From assembly GCA_026545225.1 (NCBI GenBank), contig CM048848.1, positions 12,690,853 through 12,754,852 of the forward strand: a stretch of DNA of 64,000 bases, read 5' to 3'. A model generated the notes under the pieces. The model did no database searches. It was not told the DNA's origin and worked only from the letters and a program-made list of their open reading frames with translations. The stretch is from Cornus controversa. Lineage: Eukaryota; Streptophyta; Magnoliopsida; Cornales; Cornaceae. The position numbers and the translations under genes were made by a program. This document shows positions 34,461 through 46,973 of this stretch, in pieces. Every line of letters starts with the position of its first letter. Within the stretch, counting starts at the first letter, position 1.

Positions 34461-34711
34461 CATAAAAAAATATATACCAAAACCAAAAAATACACCATCC
34501 ATAAGTTGGGATGGGATGTAATGGATAAGTCATCTAATTAAACCTAACTGTGGCAAAAAATACAGTCATCAATAAACCATTTACACCAAAACATTGCTTT
34601 CATCCTTCAAACATTAACACCAAAACATTACTTTCATCTTTCAAATGTTAACATGAATCTCCACGACAAAGTGAGACCACATCACTTTGCATTTTTAGAA
34701 TCTGCTTTAGC

Positions 34712-36825
34712 TCATGCAATATTGGCCTTCTGGTGAATACAATACCCCATTTCGTTCATCGGATTGTCCAAAAACTGTAGCACAAACTCATAACGCATAA
34801 CCTTTGGATATGTCTGCAACATTAAGAACAAAACAAAGTTGCCGAACGTAATTTAGTATTTGTATCTAAAAAAGTTATAATACATTATACTTACATTGAA
34901 GTTGCGAGAAAGCTCATCGTCATTCCACAACTCTATAAATTTCATCAAAAACACTCCACATGATGTCCTAATATGTGAATTTTTAATTAAAGATCTGGTT
35001 AGGGTATTCATCTCAATCAGTTATTTACTTGCTTTGTATTTGAATTACTATTTATCGTGTAAATAAGTTATACATACCCATCAGGCTGAATCGGTAATTT
35101 ATCCCATTTTTTTATTTCAAAATGTGGCAATTCTTCCTCAAAAGCAACCTTAATAAACTCTTTCTGACATACAACACATGATTTGTAAATAGATGACCCA
35201 CCCAGACACAGAAATGAATAACTTTGAAAATAATGTGAATAGACATGTACCACAAAGCCCGCATATTGTGGTTGTCTAGAGGAGAACATCGATAAGCTTT
35301 TCCGTTATTGCAACAATAAATATAAAACAACCAAATAAATGACGTGTTCACTTTATAATCTCCTAAAAGATAAAGTGCTTGTATTTGGATATGTAATATA
35401 ATATGAGATGGGAGCACTTACTAGGAACAAAACTAAAGTCAATATTATATATACACGCACAAACATACTAACCATCTCCGATTTCTTTAAGTCTTCCAAA
35501 TTAGTTTTTGCAAGTCTTTTGTACTTCTCTCATACATCTTTTAATACAAACCTACGATTTGACGAATTTTTTACCTTCTTTATGTTGTTCTCATCCATTA
35601 ATTGTACGTCAAAAATTTTAAGAAACAACTTCTTTCTATTCTTCCCTTGCTCATTGTTTAAAACATTTTTAAGAAAATTAATCATTTGTTAAAAGAAAAT
35701 AATTTGATTAGTTAAAGAAATATTAAAAAACATATAACATTGAATAGAAATACAAAGAATGCAGTTAGGTAAATCCACTCACAAGGCTCGATACCCAACT
35801 GTTGAAAAAAAAAGTATGTCAGCTCACTTCGACAAAGGGTTTCATTGAACATGTGAACTAGTACTTCACTGAGACAATTAAGGACCACTATTTATGATAC
35901 AATATAAAATTTAAAACAACATAAATCAACTACTTCTTTATGAGTGCCTATTACACTTACTCTTTCTCACCGCTAGCCGCTCCCATATAAAATAACTTCT
36001 TCTGCTCATCACTAAAATTAGTTTTTTTATTGTTTGTGTTTATCCAGGTAGATTATCCATAAGGTCCACATTTTTTTTTCAGTTTGGGTCTTACAACATT
36101 TTCCATTTCTTCACCAATTGTAGTATCTGAAATTTTTTGAGACTGTTGCAATGGTGTATCACATTTATCTTCTTCTGTATTGGGAGTGGTTCGGTCACAC
36201 TCAAGTAAGCGGGGTCACCAATGGGTTCCCTATCCCATCTGTCTTTATTATTGTAAGCAACATGTTGATATTTTTCTATATTAGAAGTAGGTTCTATCAC
36301 ACTCAAGTAAGCGGGGTCACCAATGGGTTTCCTATCCCATTTGTCCTCATCATTGTCAGGAATAGGTTATTCTCGACCAGTTTTGTAGACATTATCATCA
36401 ACAAAGGGTGACCTCTCACCTATGTCAATGGGGTCACCAATGGGTTCCTTATGCCAAGTGTCCTCTTCATTGTTAACACCAAAGGGTTCCCCATCACCTT
36501 TGTCGTCATCATCGGTGTCCACTAAGACTTTTGCTTTTTTCCTTCCATTCTGCTGCCTCACAAAAGTTTTTAATTTACCTAGCTTGTTTTTTTGAGGTTA
36601 TTACATGTTTTTCGGCTAGTTGGATTTTCATCCGAATTTCTTTGATACAGCATTGTGTAAAGAGATTATGATGGCACAGGCAATTTTACAAGAAAGCCTA
36701 TTCATAGTTAAAATAATGTAATACATATTTACCTTCAACTCCGTGTCTGAATAACTATCATGGTCAACTTCTGTATTTGATGACCCAGACAGAGAACTAA
36801 ATAACAGGAATATCCCAAGTCCCAA
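34712..36825 (-). CDS. Ulp1-like cysteine protease gene of the MULE
   Basis: Minus-strand multi-exon gene. The last three exons join cleanly: 35078-35163 ends PIQPDGG-type sequence at a GT donor; 34895-34967 encodes SCGVFLMKFIELW; 34712-34813 ends in TGA at 34712. Donor gtaagt and ttgcag/attag acceptors agree in phase. The Gln and the SCG Cys match the C48 (Ulp1/SENP) active site. The catalytic His exon is probably near 35270-35340 (FIWLF), where the expected HW appears altered, so activity is doubtful. The N-terminal half (about 36090-36600, plus an exon near 36735-36825) is acidic and carries three repeats of a D-x-W-x-x-EPIGDP motif. It converges with the transposase, and Ulp1-like genes are known cargo of some plant MULEs. 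Exon limits upstream of 35163 are uncertain. Confidence 0.7.
36190..36465 (-). repeat. Coding repeat, EPIGDP motif x3
   Basis: On the plus strand the phrase 'ggggtcaccaatgggtt' recurs at about 36210, 36318 and 36431, within the acidic part of the Ulp1 gene. Spacing is about 110 bp. Confidence 0.85.
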
Positions 36826-37835
36826 CTTTAAAGTTTGTTAATCATCAGTAAGGGAGCGTGCCAAAAAATGTGTGCCAAGTAGAGAATTAAATCAAATATG
36901 AATTTCCAATCCATGTCACACATGTATCCAATATTGAAAGTGTCAATGACAAACATAAATCAAAAGATTAGGTAACATAGATTGTTTTAACCAAATGAAA
37001 TCCCTGTGTTTCCAGTCCAAACATATATCAAAATATCCAAACAAACTCTATAGGTTTATTACATTGAAATTTTTAGAACTCATTTTATACCATCTGTATG
37101 GACTCTCTCAGACTCTATTTGTCTTCGTAAAGCTTTGTTAGTTCATAGTTACAAGGTGGATAACAATGTGGTGTAAGAGGGGAAAGCTCTATTAGTTCCA
37201 AAGAAGTTTTTTTTTTTGAAAATTAATTTCAAATAAGAAGAATTGATAGGGATGGAAAAACGTTAGAGGGCTTTTTGGTTTTCCACAGTGGTGTAGATAA
37301 GGTAGGATAGAAGACCTTAGTAGACCAACTCTTAGTTTCTTATTCAGTATATTGATATAGATATGGATATGTATATTTTTTACATTTCCTTAGCAATCAT
37401 TTGGAGTGTGAAGGCATATATATGACCTGTCAAAAGGTTTAAATGAATTAAACTCAGTAGAACATTATTGTAATATCATTTGATTGCCACATGATCCTTT
37501 ATGCCATGTATGCCATCTCTTATTTTCAAATCATTTTTTTATTGGATTTGTGCACTAAATACAACTTTGATTCTTTCAATTGGTTGACATAAGCTAATAT
37601 GGATGGACTTTTTAAAATAAACCTGTGCCTTCCCTTTTTTTTTCTATGTTCATTCAGTACACTCCCAGTACAGCTACATATATATAATACACAAAATATA
37701 GTGACTGATTGAATGGTTGTTATTGTATATGTCAAACTGTCCCAATTAATGTGCCAACTATAAACTAAAAGTAAATCAAAATATACAAAACCTGGCCACA
37801 ATTAGAGTCATCCTGATTAATTCTATTATACTATT
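36826..37835. other. MULE right interior, non-coding
   Basis: No domain or RNA gene seen. It probably includes the upstream region of the minus-strand Ulp1 gene. The first 140 bp reappear at 39700-39840. Confidence 0.5.
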
Positions 37836-38325
37836 GAAGCTATATAAAGGCAAAAAAATTAGCAGCCCTGTTTTAGATTTTCACAAGCACTTGACAAAGA
37901 ACTTGCTAAAAAAATAAGTGACCATTAAACATCAAGCCTTTCATAATGAAACCTCAAAGGCAAAAAAAAAAACTACTCAATATAACAAAGTACAATGCTA
38001 CTGAAGCCATATAAAGGCAAAAAAAATTAGCAGCCCTGTTTTAGATTTCCACAAACACATGACAAATAACTTGCTAAAAAATAAGTGACCATCAAACATT
38101 AAGCCTTTCATAATGAAACCAAAAAGACAAAAAAAAATACTCAATCTAACAAAGTACAATGCTACTGAAGCTATATAAAGGCAAAGAAAATAGAAGCCCT
38201 GTTTTAGATATTCACTAGCACATAACAAATAATTTGCTAAAAAAATAAGTGACTATCAAACATTAAGTCTTTCATAATGAAACCACAAAGGCAAAAAAAA
38301 CTACTCAAGCTAAAAAAATACAACA
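37836..38325. repeat. ~165-bp tandem repeat, 3 copies
   Basis: Starts at 37836, 38003 and 38167 ('gaagc(t/c)atataaaggcaaa'), each containing 'agccctgttttaga' and 'cctttcataatgaaacc'. Confidence 0.93.
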
Positions 38326-39622
38326 CTCCAACCCCAAAAATCCACTAGAAGTCAAGATGACTAAAGCACAAGCGGCAACCTTGCCCAAGTGATTGAAATA
38401 CCATGGATGCTAAAATACTCATCACATGACAAAGACTTTGTTGGTATTGAAATATTTAGAATTCCTTTGATTGTTTAAAGAAATAGAAAAGCCCCAGAAC
38501 CTAACTTCAAGTCCTTGAACATTATCCTGTAGATTTATTTAAATCTAGAACTCAAGTCGTTAAAACTAATTTGGGTATCTTCATAGAGAAAAAAATGACC
38601 ACATGACAAACAATGTGCAAGGCATCCATTCAACACATATGGTAAATCAACATTTTTAATGTCATCTAGTTTATTACATTTTCAAACCATTTGAATTGAG
38701 CCCCAATTCTCACATACCATTTGCAAAAAATTGTAAGCAAAGTTAATCAGTGAAAAAAAAGAAATAACTCGCAAACCAAACTTCAAGAAAACTAAGATGT
38801 TTTCAAGATGCTAACGCAACAGTAGCAAAATCAGAAGAAAATAATGTAAGTAAAACACAATTCAAAGTTCTGAACTCAATCAACGAGTATAATCTATTCA
38901 ATTGATGAAGCAGTATAGAAATTTTTACAAGTTATTAAGTACCTTAAACACAGATCTCTGAAGCGGTAAGTCACTATTAATAGGGACAGTTACAGAGAAC
39001 TGCACAAAGTATTTCAGATTATATTAGATTAATCCCATAATTAGTTAACTAAACCTAAAAAATAATCAAACTTTAAAAGCTAAAATTGAATCAATTTTCA
39101 CGATCAGAAAAATAAAAGCAATGGAAAATAAAGAACAAGTGGAGATAGAAATAATACGGTGGTGAGTCAACTGACCTGGCCTCTCGGTCGATCCCACCCC
39201 CTCTAGTTCCTACACCATCCCAGACCTCTTCTCCAACTTCGTCTTCTCCGACTACTCCGACTACGGCAATGGCTAGTTTACTCAAATGAGTTGACCTCTT
39301 CTCCAACTTCGTCTTTTTCAGCTACTCCAACTACGGTGAGTGCTAATATACTCAAATGAGTTGAATTTCGCCAAGGGACAAAAGGTGATTGAGATGGAGA
39401 TAAAGTGATATTGGGATTCTTAAAAAGGTATAAGATATTTTATATGTAATCGTATAATTACGTAAATGATGTATATGTATTTCTTGTAAATGGTGTATAT
39501 GCTAGCCTTAGTTAATTTTTTTTATCCAACTTGGTAATGTGGCTTTGTAAAGTTTAGTAAATGCGTGGCTCATTTACAATAACCCTACGGCGCACCGGCT
39601 GGGACAGGCCCAGATCCTAACA
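38300..39622. repeat. MULE right terminus, inner duplicate
   Basis: Matches 39845-40889 plus 43341-43630. It includes a near-complete inverted-repeat end (about 39380-39622, 'gtaatcgtataattacgtaaat') that stops about 24 bp short of the true terminus. Confidence 0.88.
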
Positions 39623-39694
39623 GAACATAAGATAATTTAACAATTAACCACCAACCAATAACAAAAAAATAAAAAAAAATAACAGTAATATATC

Positions 39695-40889
39695 AAATCT
39701 CAACTTTAAAGTTTGTTAATCATCAGCGAGGGAGCGTGCCAAAAATGTGTGCCAAGTAGAAAATTATATCAAGTATGACTCTCCAATCCGTGTCACACAT
39801 GTTTCCAATATTGAAAGTGTCAATGACAAACCCAAGTAAAAAAAAACTACTCAAGCTAACAAAGTACAACACTCCATCCCAAGGAATTCACTAGAAGTTA
39901 TGATGACTAAAGCACAAGTAGCAACCTTGCCTAAGTGATAGAAAGACCATGGATGCTAAAATACTCATCACATGACAAAGACTCTGTTGGTATTGAAATT
40001 TTTAGAACTCTTTTGATTGTTTAAAGAAATAGAAATGCCCCAGAACCTAACTTCAAGTCCTTGAACCCAAGTCCTTAAAACTAAATTGGGTATCTTCATA
40101 TAGAAAACAACAACACTATCAAAACTACAGAATGTACAGTATAACCATATCCACCATGACAAACAATGTGCAAGGCATCCATCCAACACATATAGCAAAT
40201 CAACATTTTTAAAGTCATTTAGTTTATTCCATTTTCAAACCATTTGAATTGAGGCCCCAATTCTCACATACCATTTGCAAACATTAGTAATCAACTTTAA
40301 TATGTCAAACAAAAAGAAATAACTTACAGACCAAACTTCAAGAAAACCAAGATGCTTTCAGGATGCTAACGCAACAATAGTGACATCAGAAGAAAATAAT
40401 GTAAGCAAAACACAATTCAAAGCTCTGAACTCAATCAACGAGTATAATCTATTCAATTGATGAAGCAGCATAGAAATTTTTGCAAGTTATCAAGTACCTT
40501 AAATGCAGATCTCCGAAGTGGCAAGTCGCTATTAATAGGGACAGTTACAAAGAACTGCATGAAGCATTTCAGATTAGATTAGATTAATCCCATACTTAAT
40601 TAACTAAATCTAAAAAATAATCAAACTTTAAAAGTTGAAATTAAATCAATTTTTGCAATCAAAAAAATGAAATCAATAGAAAATAAAGAACAAGCGAAGA
40701 TAGAAATAAGACGGTGGTGAGTCAACTGACCTGGCCTCTTGGTCGATCCCAACACCTCCGGTTCCTACACCATCCCAGACCTCTTCTCCAAATTCGTCTT
40801 CTCTAGCTACTTCGACTACAACAATGGCTAATCTACTCAAATGAGTTGACCTCTTCTCCAACTTCGTCTTCTCCAGCTACTCTAACTAC
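39695..40889. repeat. MULE right terminus, outer duplicate (first part)
   Basis: Second copy of 36826-36960 joined to 38300 onward, with the intervening 1.3 kb missing. It continues at 43341 after a solo LTR. Confidence 0.85.
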
Positions 40890-43340
40890 TGTCACGCCCC
40901 AATTTTCAACACCTGATTAAGAGCGAGGGAAGTGGGGGTGAACAGTGATAGTTTCACCCGGTTCGCACTCATGAACCTCTAAACTTCAGAACCAAACTTC
41001 TTGTACATTTTTAATTTGAGAGTGATACTTATTCCATTGGAAAAATGATCCAAAAATACTCAATTTTAAAAAAAAACCACACTCAATTCTGATCTAAAAC
41101 GAAGAAATTACACTCGATTGAAGTTTGGACAGATTTTTGACTTTACTGTGAATAGTAACTTCGATTGTGCGAAATCTTAATTTCGATTGTGCGATGCGAA
41201 AATTTCTAACCTTTGGGACTTTGGCACTCTGTAATTTTTTTCACAATCAAAATGGGGGTTTCACCCGTACGAAATTGTCCCTGCAGAATTCTGAAAATTT
41301 GAATATTTCGCAACCACTTCGCACAATCGAAACATGGGTTTCAATCGTGCGAAATGACTATTTCGCACATGCGAAGTGCCCTCTACAGAACCTCCAACAA
41401 CTTTACACATAGCCCCTTTTGAGCCCAAATCTCAACCTAACAACCTAGGTTCATTCAATCAACATAGAAATCATCTATAAATTGTACACCATTATACACA
41501 TACTCCAAATATACATTTGAATCTCATAAGGACAAATCAATGCATTCCTTACACATGCTTCAAAACCATATATTCTATTACGAGCCTCAAATGTTGAAAA
41601 ATTACTATACATGAAAAGAACATTAAAGTTTTATTACATATCTATAATCCAAATGTGCAAACACAAGTTTTAAGCTAGTCTACATGCCACAAACCGGCAT
41701 GGATACCTATATACAAATCTTATCAAAAACACCCAAAAAAGGAAGCGTTCTTCTACTCTAAGTCTAACTCATGGTTGAGCATCATCAACCACCTCCTTAC
41801 CATGTCCTGAAAGTGTTAGTGTAGGGGGATGAAAAAATTTCAATGAGCTCAAGGTTATAATGTTGTGTAATCCATTCAAGTCCATATCTCATGTTCAAAT
41901 GCATAAAATACAAATCATGTTTCTCAACTACGTGTCATGCTCCCTAGCATTCTAATCATAAGTTCATACGCTCAATTCACTCAAGTCATGGCATGTATGT
42001 CAAATATAAGTTAACAACCACGTAAAGACAATTCATGCTTAAAACGCATTTCCATTATATATGTGACATATGACATAATTGAAACCGGATTAATATCCAC
42101 ACAAGTCATGTAAATTCATATAAGTTACACATATGACTCAATGCACTCTCTCGGATTTGGTTTACACTCACCCACACACAAGATACGTATCGAAGTCCCA
42201 TATCTCAATCCTAGTTTTTTTAGGGCTACTAACCCACCTGTAATCAACCCATCTTGTGCAAGTTTGAGGTTTTTCAACCCCCGGGGATATTTTTCTTGAC
42301 TACTTTCCTATGGCCGCCTCCGAGACACACCTCACACTCACAAAAATATTTCACATCTTGCATACACATTCACAAGTTCGATGCATTGCACCCATTGTAT
42401 GTCATATTTCAATTCTAGTATGTCACATAAGAACTATAAGACATATACATAAGATAAAACCCCCAAATTAAGTTTTTCATCATCTTTTCCCCTAAATCTC
42501 ACATATGCAATTCATGCTCCACATTGTACATATAAACAATTTATGCAATATAAAACATATACTAACCATTTCTAGCAAGAGAAACATATATACATCACTT
42601 TAAAACATAATTTTTATCACAAAACTTATACTTTCATATATCACATGAAAAGAAAACATTTATTTTATGCTTCGACATGAAATTTCACTTGAATTAGAAG
42701 ACACAACATACACTCCCTACCACAATAGCTTTAGTTTCAAGTTATCCCACACTTTCACCACTCTCAAAGTTGTCTAACTGCGACTTTGTTCGGTTCCAAG
42801 CGAAGCTCTTGCCGCGTAAAGTGCACTTTCTTTCTTCGGTGCCTTCCGAATCAAGCCCTAACACCTTCTAATTCTGGAGAGAAGAAGAACACAAAGAAGA
42901 AAGAGAAGAGAGGTTCACGGCTTATTAGAGAGAGGAAATAAGTTATAAATATCTGTCTCTCAGATATTTATAAGCTCTATGGCGTAAAAAGACCAAAACG
43001 CCTCTAGTCACTTAATATACCTTCTCGACCTCCGTTTTCGAATCTGAAAGAAGGTATGGACTCGAAATCAGTTATACATCTCTTCAAATATTCTAATTAG
43101 TTTATAACCAAAAATAAAATTTTTTAAAAAAAATATTCGGATTCCCGGGCCCACCCAACCCCTATCCCAGGTCTCGACGACCCAAAATTTCAAAATGAGC
43201 CGAATGGCTCACAAAACTCTTCGAACCTCTAAACTAGTCCCCACACATGCAAATCATACTTATAACGTATGCTAAATATTTAAATTCCTATTTCAGAAAA
43301 TAAATAAATAAAATAAAATATGAAATTTTGGATCTCTACA
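40890..43340 (-). mobile_element. Ty3/gypsy solo LTR, 2451 bp
   Basis: Begins 'tgtcacgccccaa' and ends 'ggatctctaca', flanked by perfect actac duplications (40885-40889 and 43341-43345). The minus orientation is inferred from TGTAGAGATCC start and GGGGCGTGACA end words common in Tekay/Del-type LTRs. No internal coding region. The inner MULE duplicate shows the empty site. ORFs inside are short. Confidence 0.9.
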
Positions 43341-43397
43341 ACTACGGTAAGGGCTAATCTACTCAAACAAGTTGAATTTTGCCAAGGGACAAAAGTT

Positions 43398-43653
43398 AAT
43401 TGAGATGGAGATAATGTGATCTTGGGATTTTGAAATAGGTATAAGATATTGTAGATGTAATCGTATAATTACATAAATAATGTATATGTATTCCTTGTAA
43501 ATGGTGTATATGCTAGTTTCAGTTAAAAAAATTTTTATCCAACTCGGTGATGTGATTTTGTAAAACTTAGTAAATGACGTGACTCATTCACAACCGCCCT
43601 ACGGGGCATCGGCTATAATAGGTTGGGATCTTAACTGGAGAGAATTTTGATCC
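43398..43653 (-). repeat. MULE right terminal inverted repeat
   Basis: Ends gagaattttgatcc at 43653, the complement of the left end. The 9-bp duplication tcatttatt follows (43654-43662). Confidence 0.92.
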
Positions 43654-43940
43654 TCATTTATTCTTTACAATTGGATATGGTAACTGTTATGTTCATCTTC
43701 TAAAAGTTAGCCACGTGTCATCTCATGTGATTCCTTCATCTATTGGTTTTCGACCGTTGGATCTATTTGGGTGCAAACGGTATCATTGTTTAGTGGATAG
43801 AAGCTATTTCAGAAATCAACATACAGTGCATGATTGCATGGAATATTAAATCTATTGCAGTTGACTAAACAGTAAACACTTTACATGCATCCTACTATAA
43901 ACATTAAAGGAACTCTAAAAGGGTGATGGCAATTCGTCAC
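43654..43940 (+). repeat. Dispersed repeat X copy 2, continued after MULE
   Basis: Matches 62757-62825 and 63368-63560 ('ttagccac(g/c)tgtc', 'gaaatcaacatacagtgcatgattgc', 'acatgcatcctact'). Confidence 0.85.
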
Positions 43941-44588
43941 TTTCACTTTTGAGTGATTTTTTCTAGTTGTACAATATTAAACCTTTGTAAAAATAATTTC
44001 GAAAAGGTAAATTTATGGTAAACACTTCTTTTAGTGAGTATGTAATTTTGATATATCTCAATTGCAGTATTATTAGGTATAAATCTTTATGCTCCATTTG
44101 GTTGGAGGGAAGGATTGAGGAGAAATGAAAGAGAGGAGAGAAAGGACTGGGTGCCTTATTTGGTTGGAAGGAAGGAAAGAGAGGGAGGAATCGCTGATAA
44201 ATGCTCATTTTTTATGCTCCCAAAATCAAACAAAAGAGATGAAGGAAAGAGTGAAAGATTAACCTATAAATTTGTAATACCTATTTTAACCTTCATATAT
44301 TTACAAAATGACCTATTTTACCTTCATGTATTTTAACCTGCAATTCTCTCTCATAAACACTTTCATGAATTTACAAAATGACTTATTTTAGCCTTTATGT
44401 ATTTTGACCCTACCTTAATTCACTAATTTATTTTAATACGTAAAGAGTGATTTGTTCTAATAGGCAATTCACTGGAGGAAGGATTTGTTCTCAGTTGAAT
44501 AGTACTTTAGTTAATGCTGATTGGGTAAATTGTTTTACAAGTGCTAACGATTACGTTTTGTTTTCTACATAACTGAGGCTTGTGGCTT
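43941..44588. other. AT-rich spacer with MITE-like start
   Basis: 'tgctccatttggttgg' near 44090 and 'gccttatttggttgg' near 44152 resemble termini of hAT-type MITEs, but I could not define a matching right end. Otherwise featureless. Confidence 0.35.
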
Positions 44589-44945
44589 GTGATTTAGTTA
44601 GAATAGATTATATGTGTGTTGAAGGTCGATAGCCATTCAAAATTCTCAAGATGTGGTGTCATATGGAGGAGGTGGAGGGTGTTATTGCTAATGCTTGGTC
44701 TCCTCCTGTTAATGGGAATCTCATTCATAAATTGATGAAAAAGTTGCAAAATGTGAAGATTGCTATTAACAATTGAAATAGAACTAAGGGTCAAATTTCT
44801 TATACTGTTGCTTTCCTTGAAAAAATATTGACTGACATTCAGCTTTCTCTCCTTACATACTTGGATTCGGATTTGATTCGAAGGAAAAAAATAGCTAAAG
44901 AAGAGCTTGAAATTGATATGCACCGCTTTTTCACAAGAAGGTCAA
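44589..44945 (+). pseudogene. L1-type non-LTR retrotransposon fragment, copy A
   Basis: The plus-strand frames encode the linker between endonuclease and reverse transcriptase: MWCHMEEVEGVIANAWSPP, then KLMKKLQNVKIAIN, KGQIS and an Ala/Glu-rich helix (KIAKEELEI). This pattern is typical of plant L1 ORF2. Endonuclease and RT cores are absent. TGA near 44773 and small indels break the frame. A second copy lies at 57270-57715. Confidence 0.7.
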
Positions 44946-46215
44946 GCAAAGAACGACTAATGAGGACAGGACAGAGTTAACATTAAGTAGGACCGATTGC
45001 AAAAAGTTGAACTGGTCCGAAAACATACAAGTTGTAAATTTTCAATCAACTGAGATAAGTTCGGTCCATCTTTAAAAGTAGAACCGGTTGAACTTTATAG
45101 AAAATCTATTTTTGATTTAAAATCCTAGACCTATCAAACATAAATTTGCAAAGTGTATTCATACACTTATCTTATCTAAATGATGTTCTCGCTTGATCAA
45201 CGGTATTTATTCACTTAATCAACGGTATACATGCGCTTGATCTTCTGCTTCATGACGATGGTTTACAAGAATTAAACCATATATTATAAATTGATCACCC
45301 TAGTTTTGACACCAAATTTGTCAATTATACAAATATACATCACAATTTTTTTCACAAGAAACAATTTTGGCTTAATGGATTTTAGCTTGAGTTATCATAT
45401 TGAAACAAAGATCTAATTAAGAATGAAAGTTCATATGATTTTCATGCACCACAACATGGTAAAAATTAAAGATACAGAGAGTTTGAGAACAAGTAAATAT
45501 TTACACTTGCGTTAGGACTAAGCATCATCTAAAAATCCAGAGAATTATGCACCGGTACACCTCTTGACTTGCATTGATACAACTTTGTCTCGAGAGTTAT
45601 GGACTATAACCTGTTGACTTGCAATGATATATTTCCAAGGCAGGACAATTAAGTATGTCTAATAACAAACTTAAATCTATTTGCATTTAACCAATAATTA
45701 TTTGTAATATTAAATTTTTAATTAGGCTTTTAAAAGAAAGACTAATGCCGGACAGGATGGTGTTTTGATACCAATTGATATAGAACCTCAAATAATTTGT
45801 TGTAGAACAATAAAGCAAGCAGGAAGGAGCCGGTATTCCATTGTTGGGGGCCCAAATTATTAAAAAAAAATCCACCGAAAAAAAACACACACAAAATAAA
45901 ATTACATCAATTTAATATTAATTTATATGTTTACATATCTAGTTATATTTATTTGTATATATACAAAGATATATATAATATATACATATTGTATTAATAT
46001 ATATGGGTAAATGTATGCGTATCATGTATATTGTATTTATAGGTCAATATGTATAGATATTCAATATATACAAGAGTAATAGAAAACTAAAAAAAATACA
46101 ATTAGGCCGGGTTTTAAAGAATGAAAAATAGTGAATTTTTTTAATTAAAAAAATAAGAAATAGGTGAAAGAATTAAGAGAGAGAATGAATTTATATATGT
46201 AATATTTATCCTTTT
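44946..46215 (+). repeat. Block shared with 57716-61320, copy A
   Basis: Non-coding sequence in the same order in both places: 'gaaccggtt', 'ttgatcaacggtata', 'aattgatcacc', 'ttgacttgcattgatacaa', 'aaagatatatataatatatacatattg'. Copy A lacks the solo LTR present in copy B. Confidence 0.88.
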
Positions 46216-46870
46216 CCCAGCATTGAACTCCCATAGCAAAAATCCAAAAAAACTTTTGGATAGCCATTTTTAAAATTTCTTAATTAAAAAAAATAGAATT
46301 GTAATATTATATTAAAAAAAGTTTCTATTATATATAATCCTAATATTACTTACAACAGGTTACCTACAATAATATTATATTAAAAAGAGTTTCCATTATA
46401 TTTAACCCTAATGTTACTTGCGACAGGATACACACCATACTTGTTATATTTTTTCATATAATTTCCTGGATTAGGTAATACAGAGACATCAACAAAGTAG
46501 TATAACATAGAATATAATAATAATAGGGTTTGTCCAATCAAATTTACTTTATGTTTATTTCTTTAAATTTGTTGGAGTTTAATGAAAGATGTATTTTTTT
46601 TTCTTTCTTTTGAAAATGATTTAATTTAATCTTCTGACTGTTACAAATTGACTTTCACATAGAAGTTGAATAGGTTGAAGGACATTTTATATATTGTTTT
46701 AATGCATTTATATATTATAAAGACCCTTGATTTTTTTGTCGTTATAAAGACTCATATTTACAACATTCAGTCATTGATTTCTTACTTGAATAAAAGTGTG
46801 TATATGCTCAAGGGTTCACATATTTTGACTTTTAATTGAATAGTGAAATAACTATTTGTAATAAGTTTTT
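46216..46870. other. AT-rich, gene-free
   Basis: A short direct repeat ('atattatattaaaaa(a/g)agttt') occurs at about 46298 and 46371. Nothing else is supported. Confidence 0.6.
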
Positions 46871-46973
46871 ACAACAATAACAACAACAACAAAGCCTTTT
46901 CCCAATTACTTGGTATCAGCTACATGAATCCTATATTTCCATTCCGCTCTATTTAAGGTCATCTCCTCAGTTA
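46871..46973 (-). mobile_element. Au-like SINE, 3' fragment
   Basis: Reverse-complemented, the segment reads '...agagcggaatgg...ggattcatgtagctg...ggctttgttgttgttgtt'. This is the recognisable 3' half and TTG-rich tail of Au-type SINEs. The tRNA-derived 5' head (A and B boxes) is missing. Confidence 0.6.

Larger units (their letters stand above)
20666..43653 (+). mobile_element. Mutator-like element with FAR1-type transposase and Ulp1 gene
   Basis: A 22,988-bp Mutator-like transposon defined by long terminal inverted repeats starting GGATCAAAATCCTCTCC, a 9-bp target duplication (Mutator hallmark) and an empty site in the related repeat at 62757. It carries a FAR1-type transposase (plus strand, 28483-31535) and a Ulp1-like cysteine protease gene (minus strand, 34712-36825). 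A 45-bp minisatellite lies between them, and the right end is duplicated. Subtracting the Tat element (7.1 kb) and the 2451-bp solo LTR leaves about 13.4 kb, close to large Ulp1-bearing MULEs such as the Kaonashi (KI) group. The transposase is broken, so this copy is immobile by itself. Confidence 0.92.

Noticed and set aside
35408..35692. Plus-strand 94-codon ORF
   Set aside because: Antisense to the Ulp1-like gene; the minus strand gives more plausible exon sequence here.
44594..44923. Minus-strand 109-codon ORF (also 57277-57477)
   Set aside because: Shadow of the plus-strand L1 linker, which carries the recognisable motifs.
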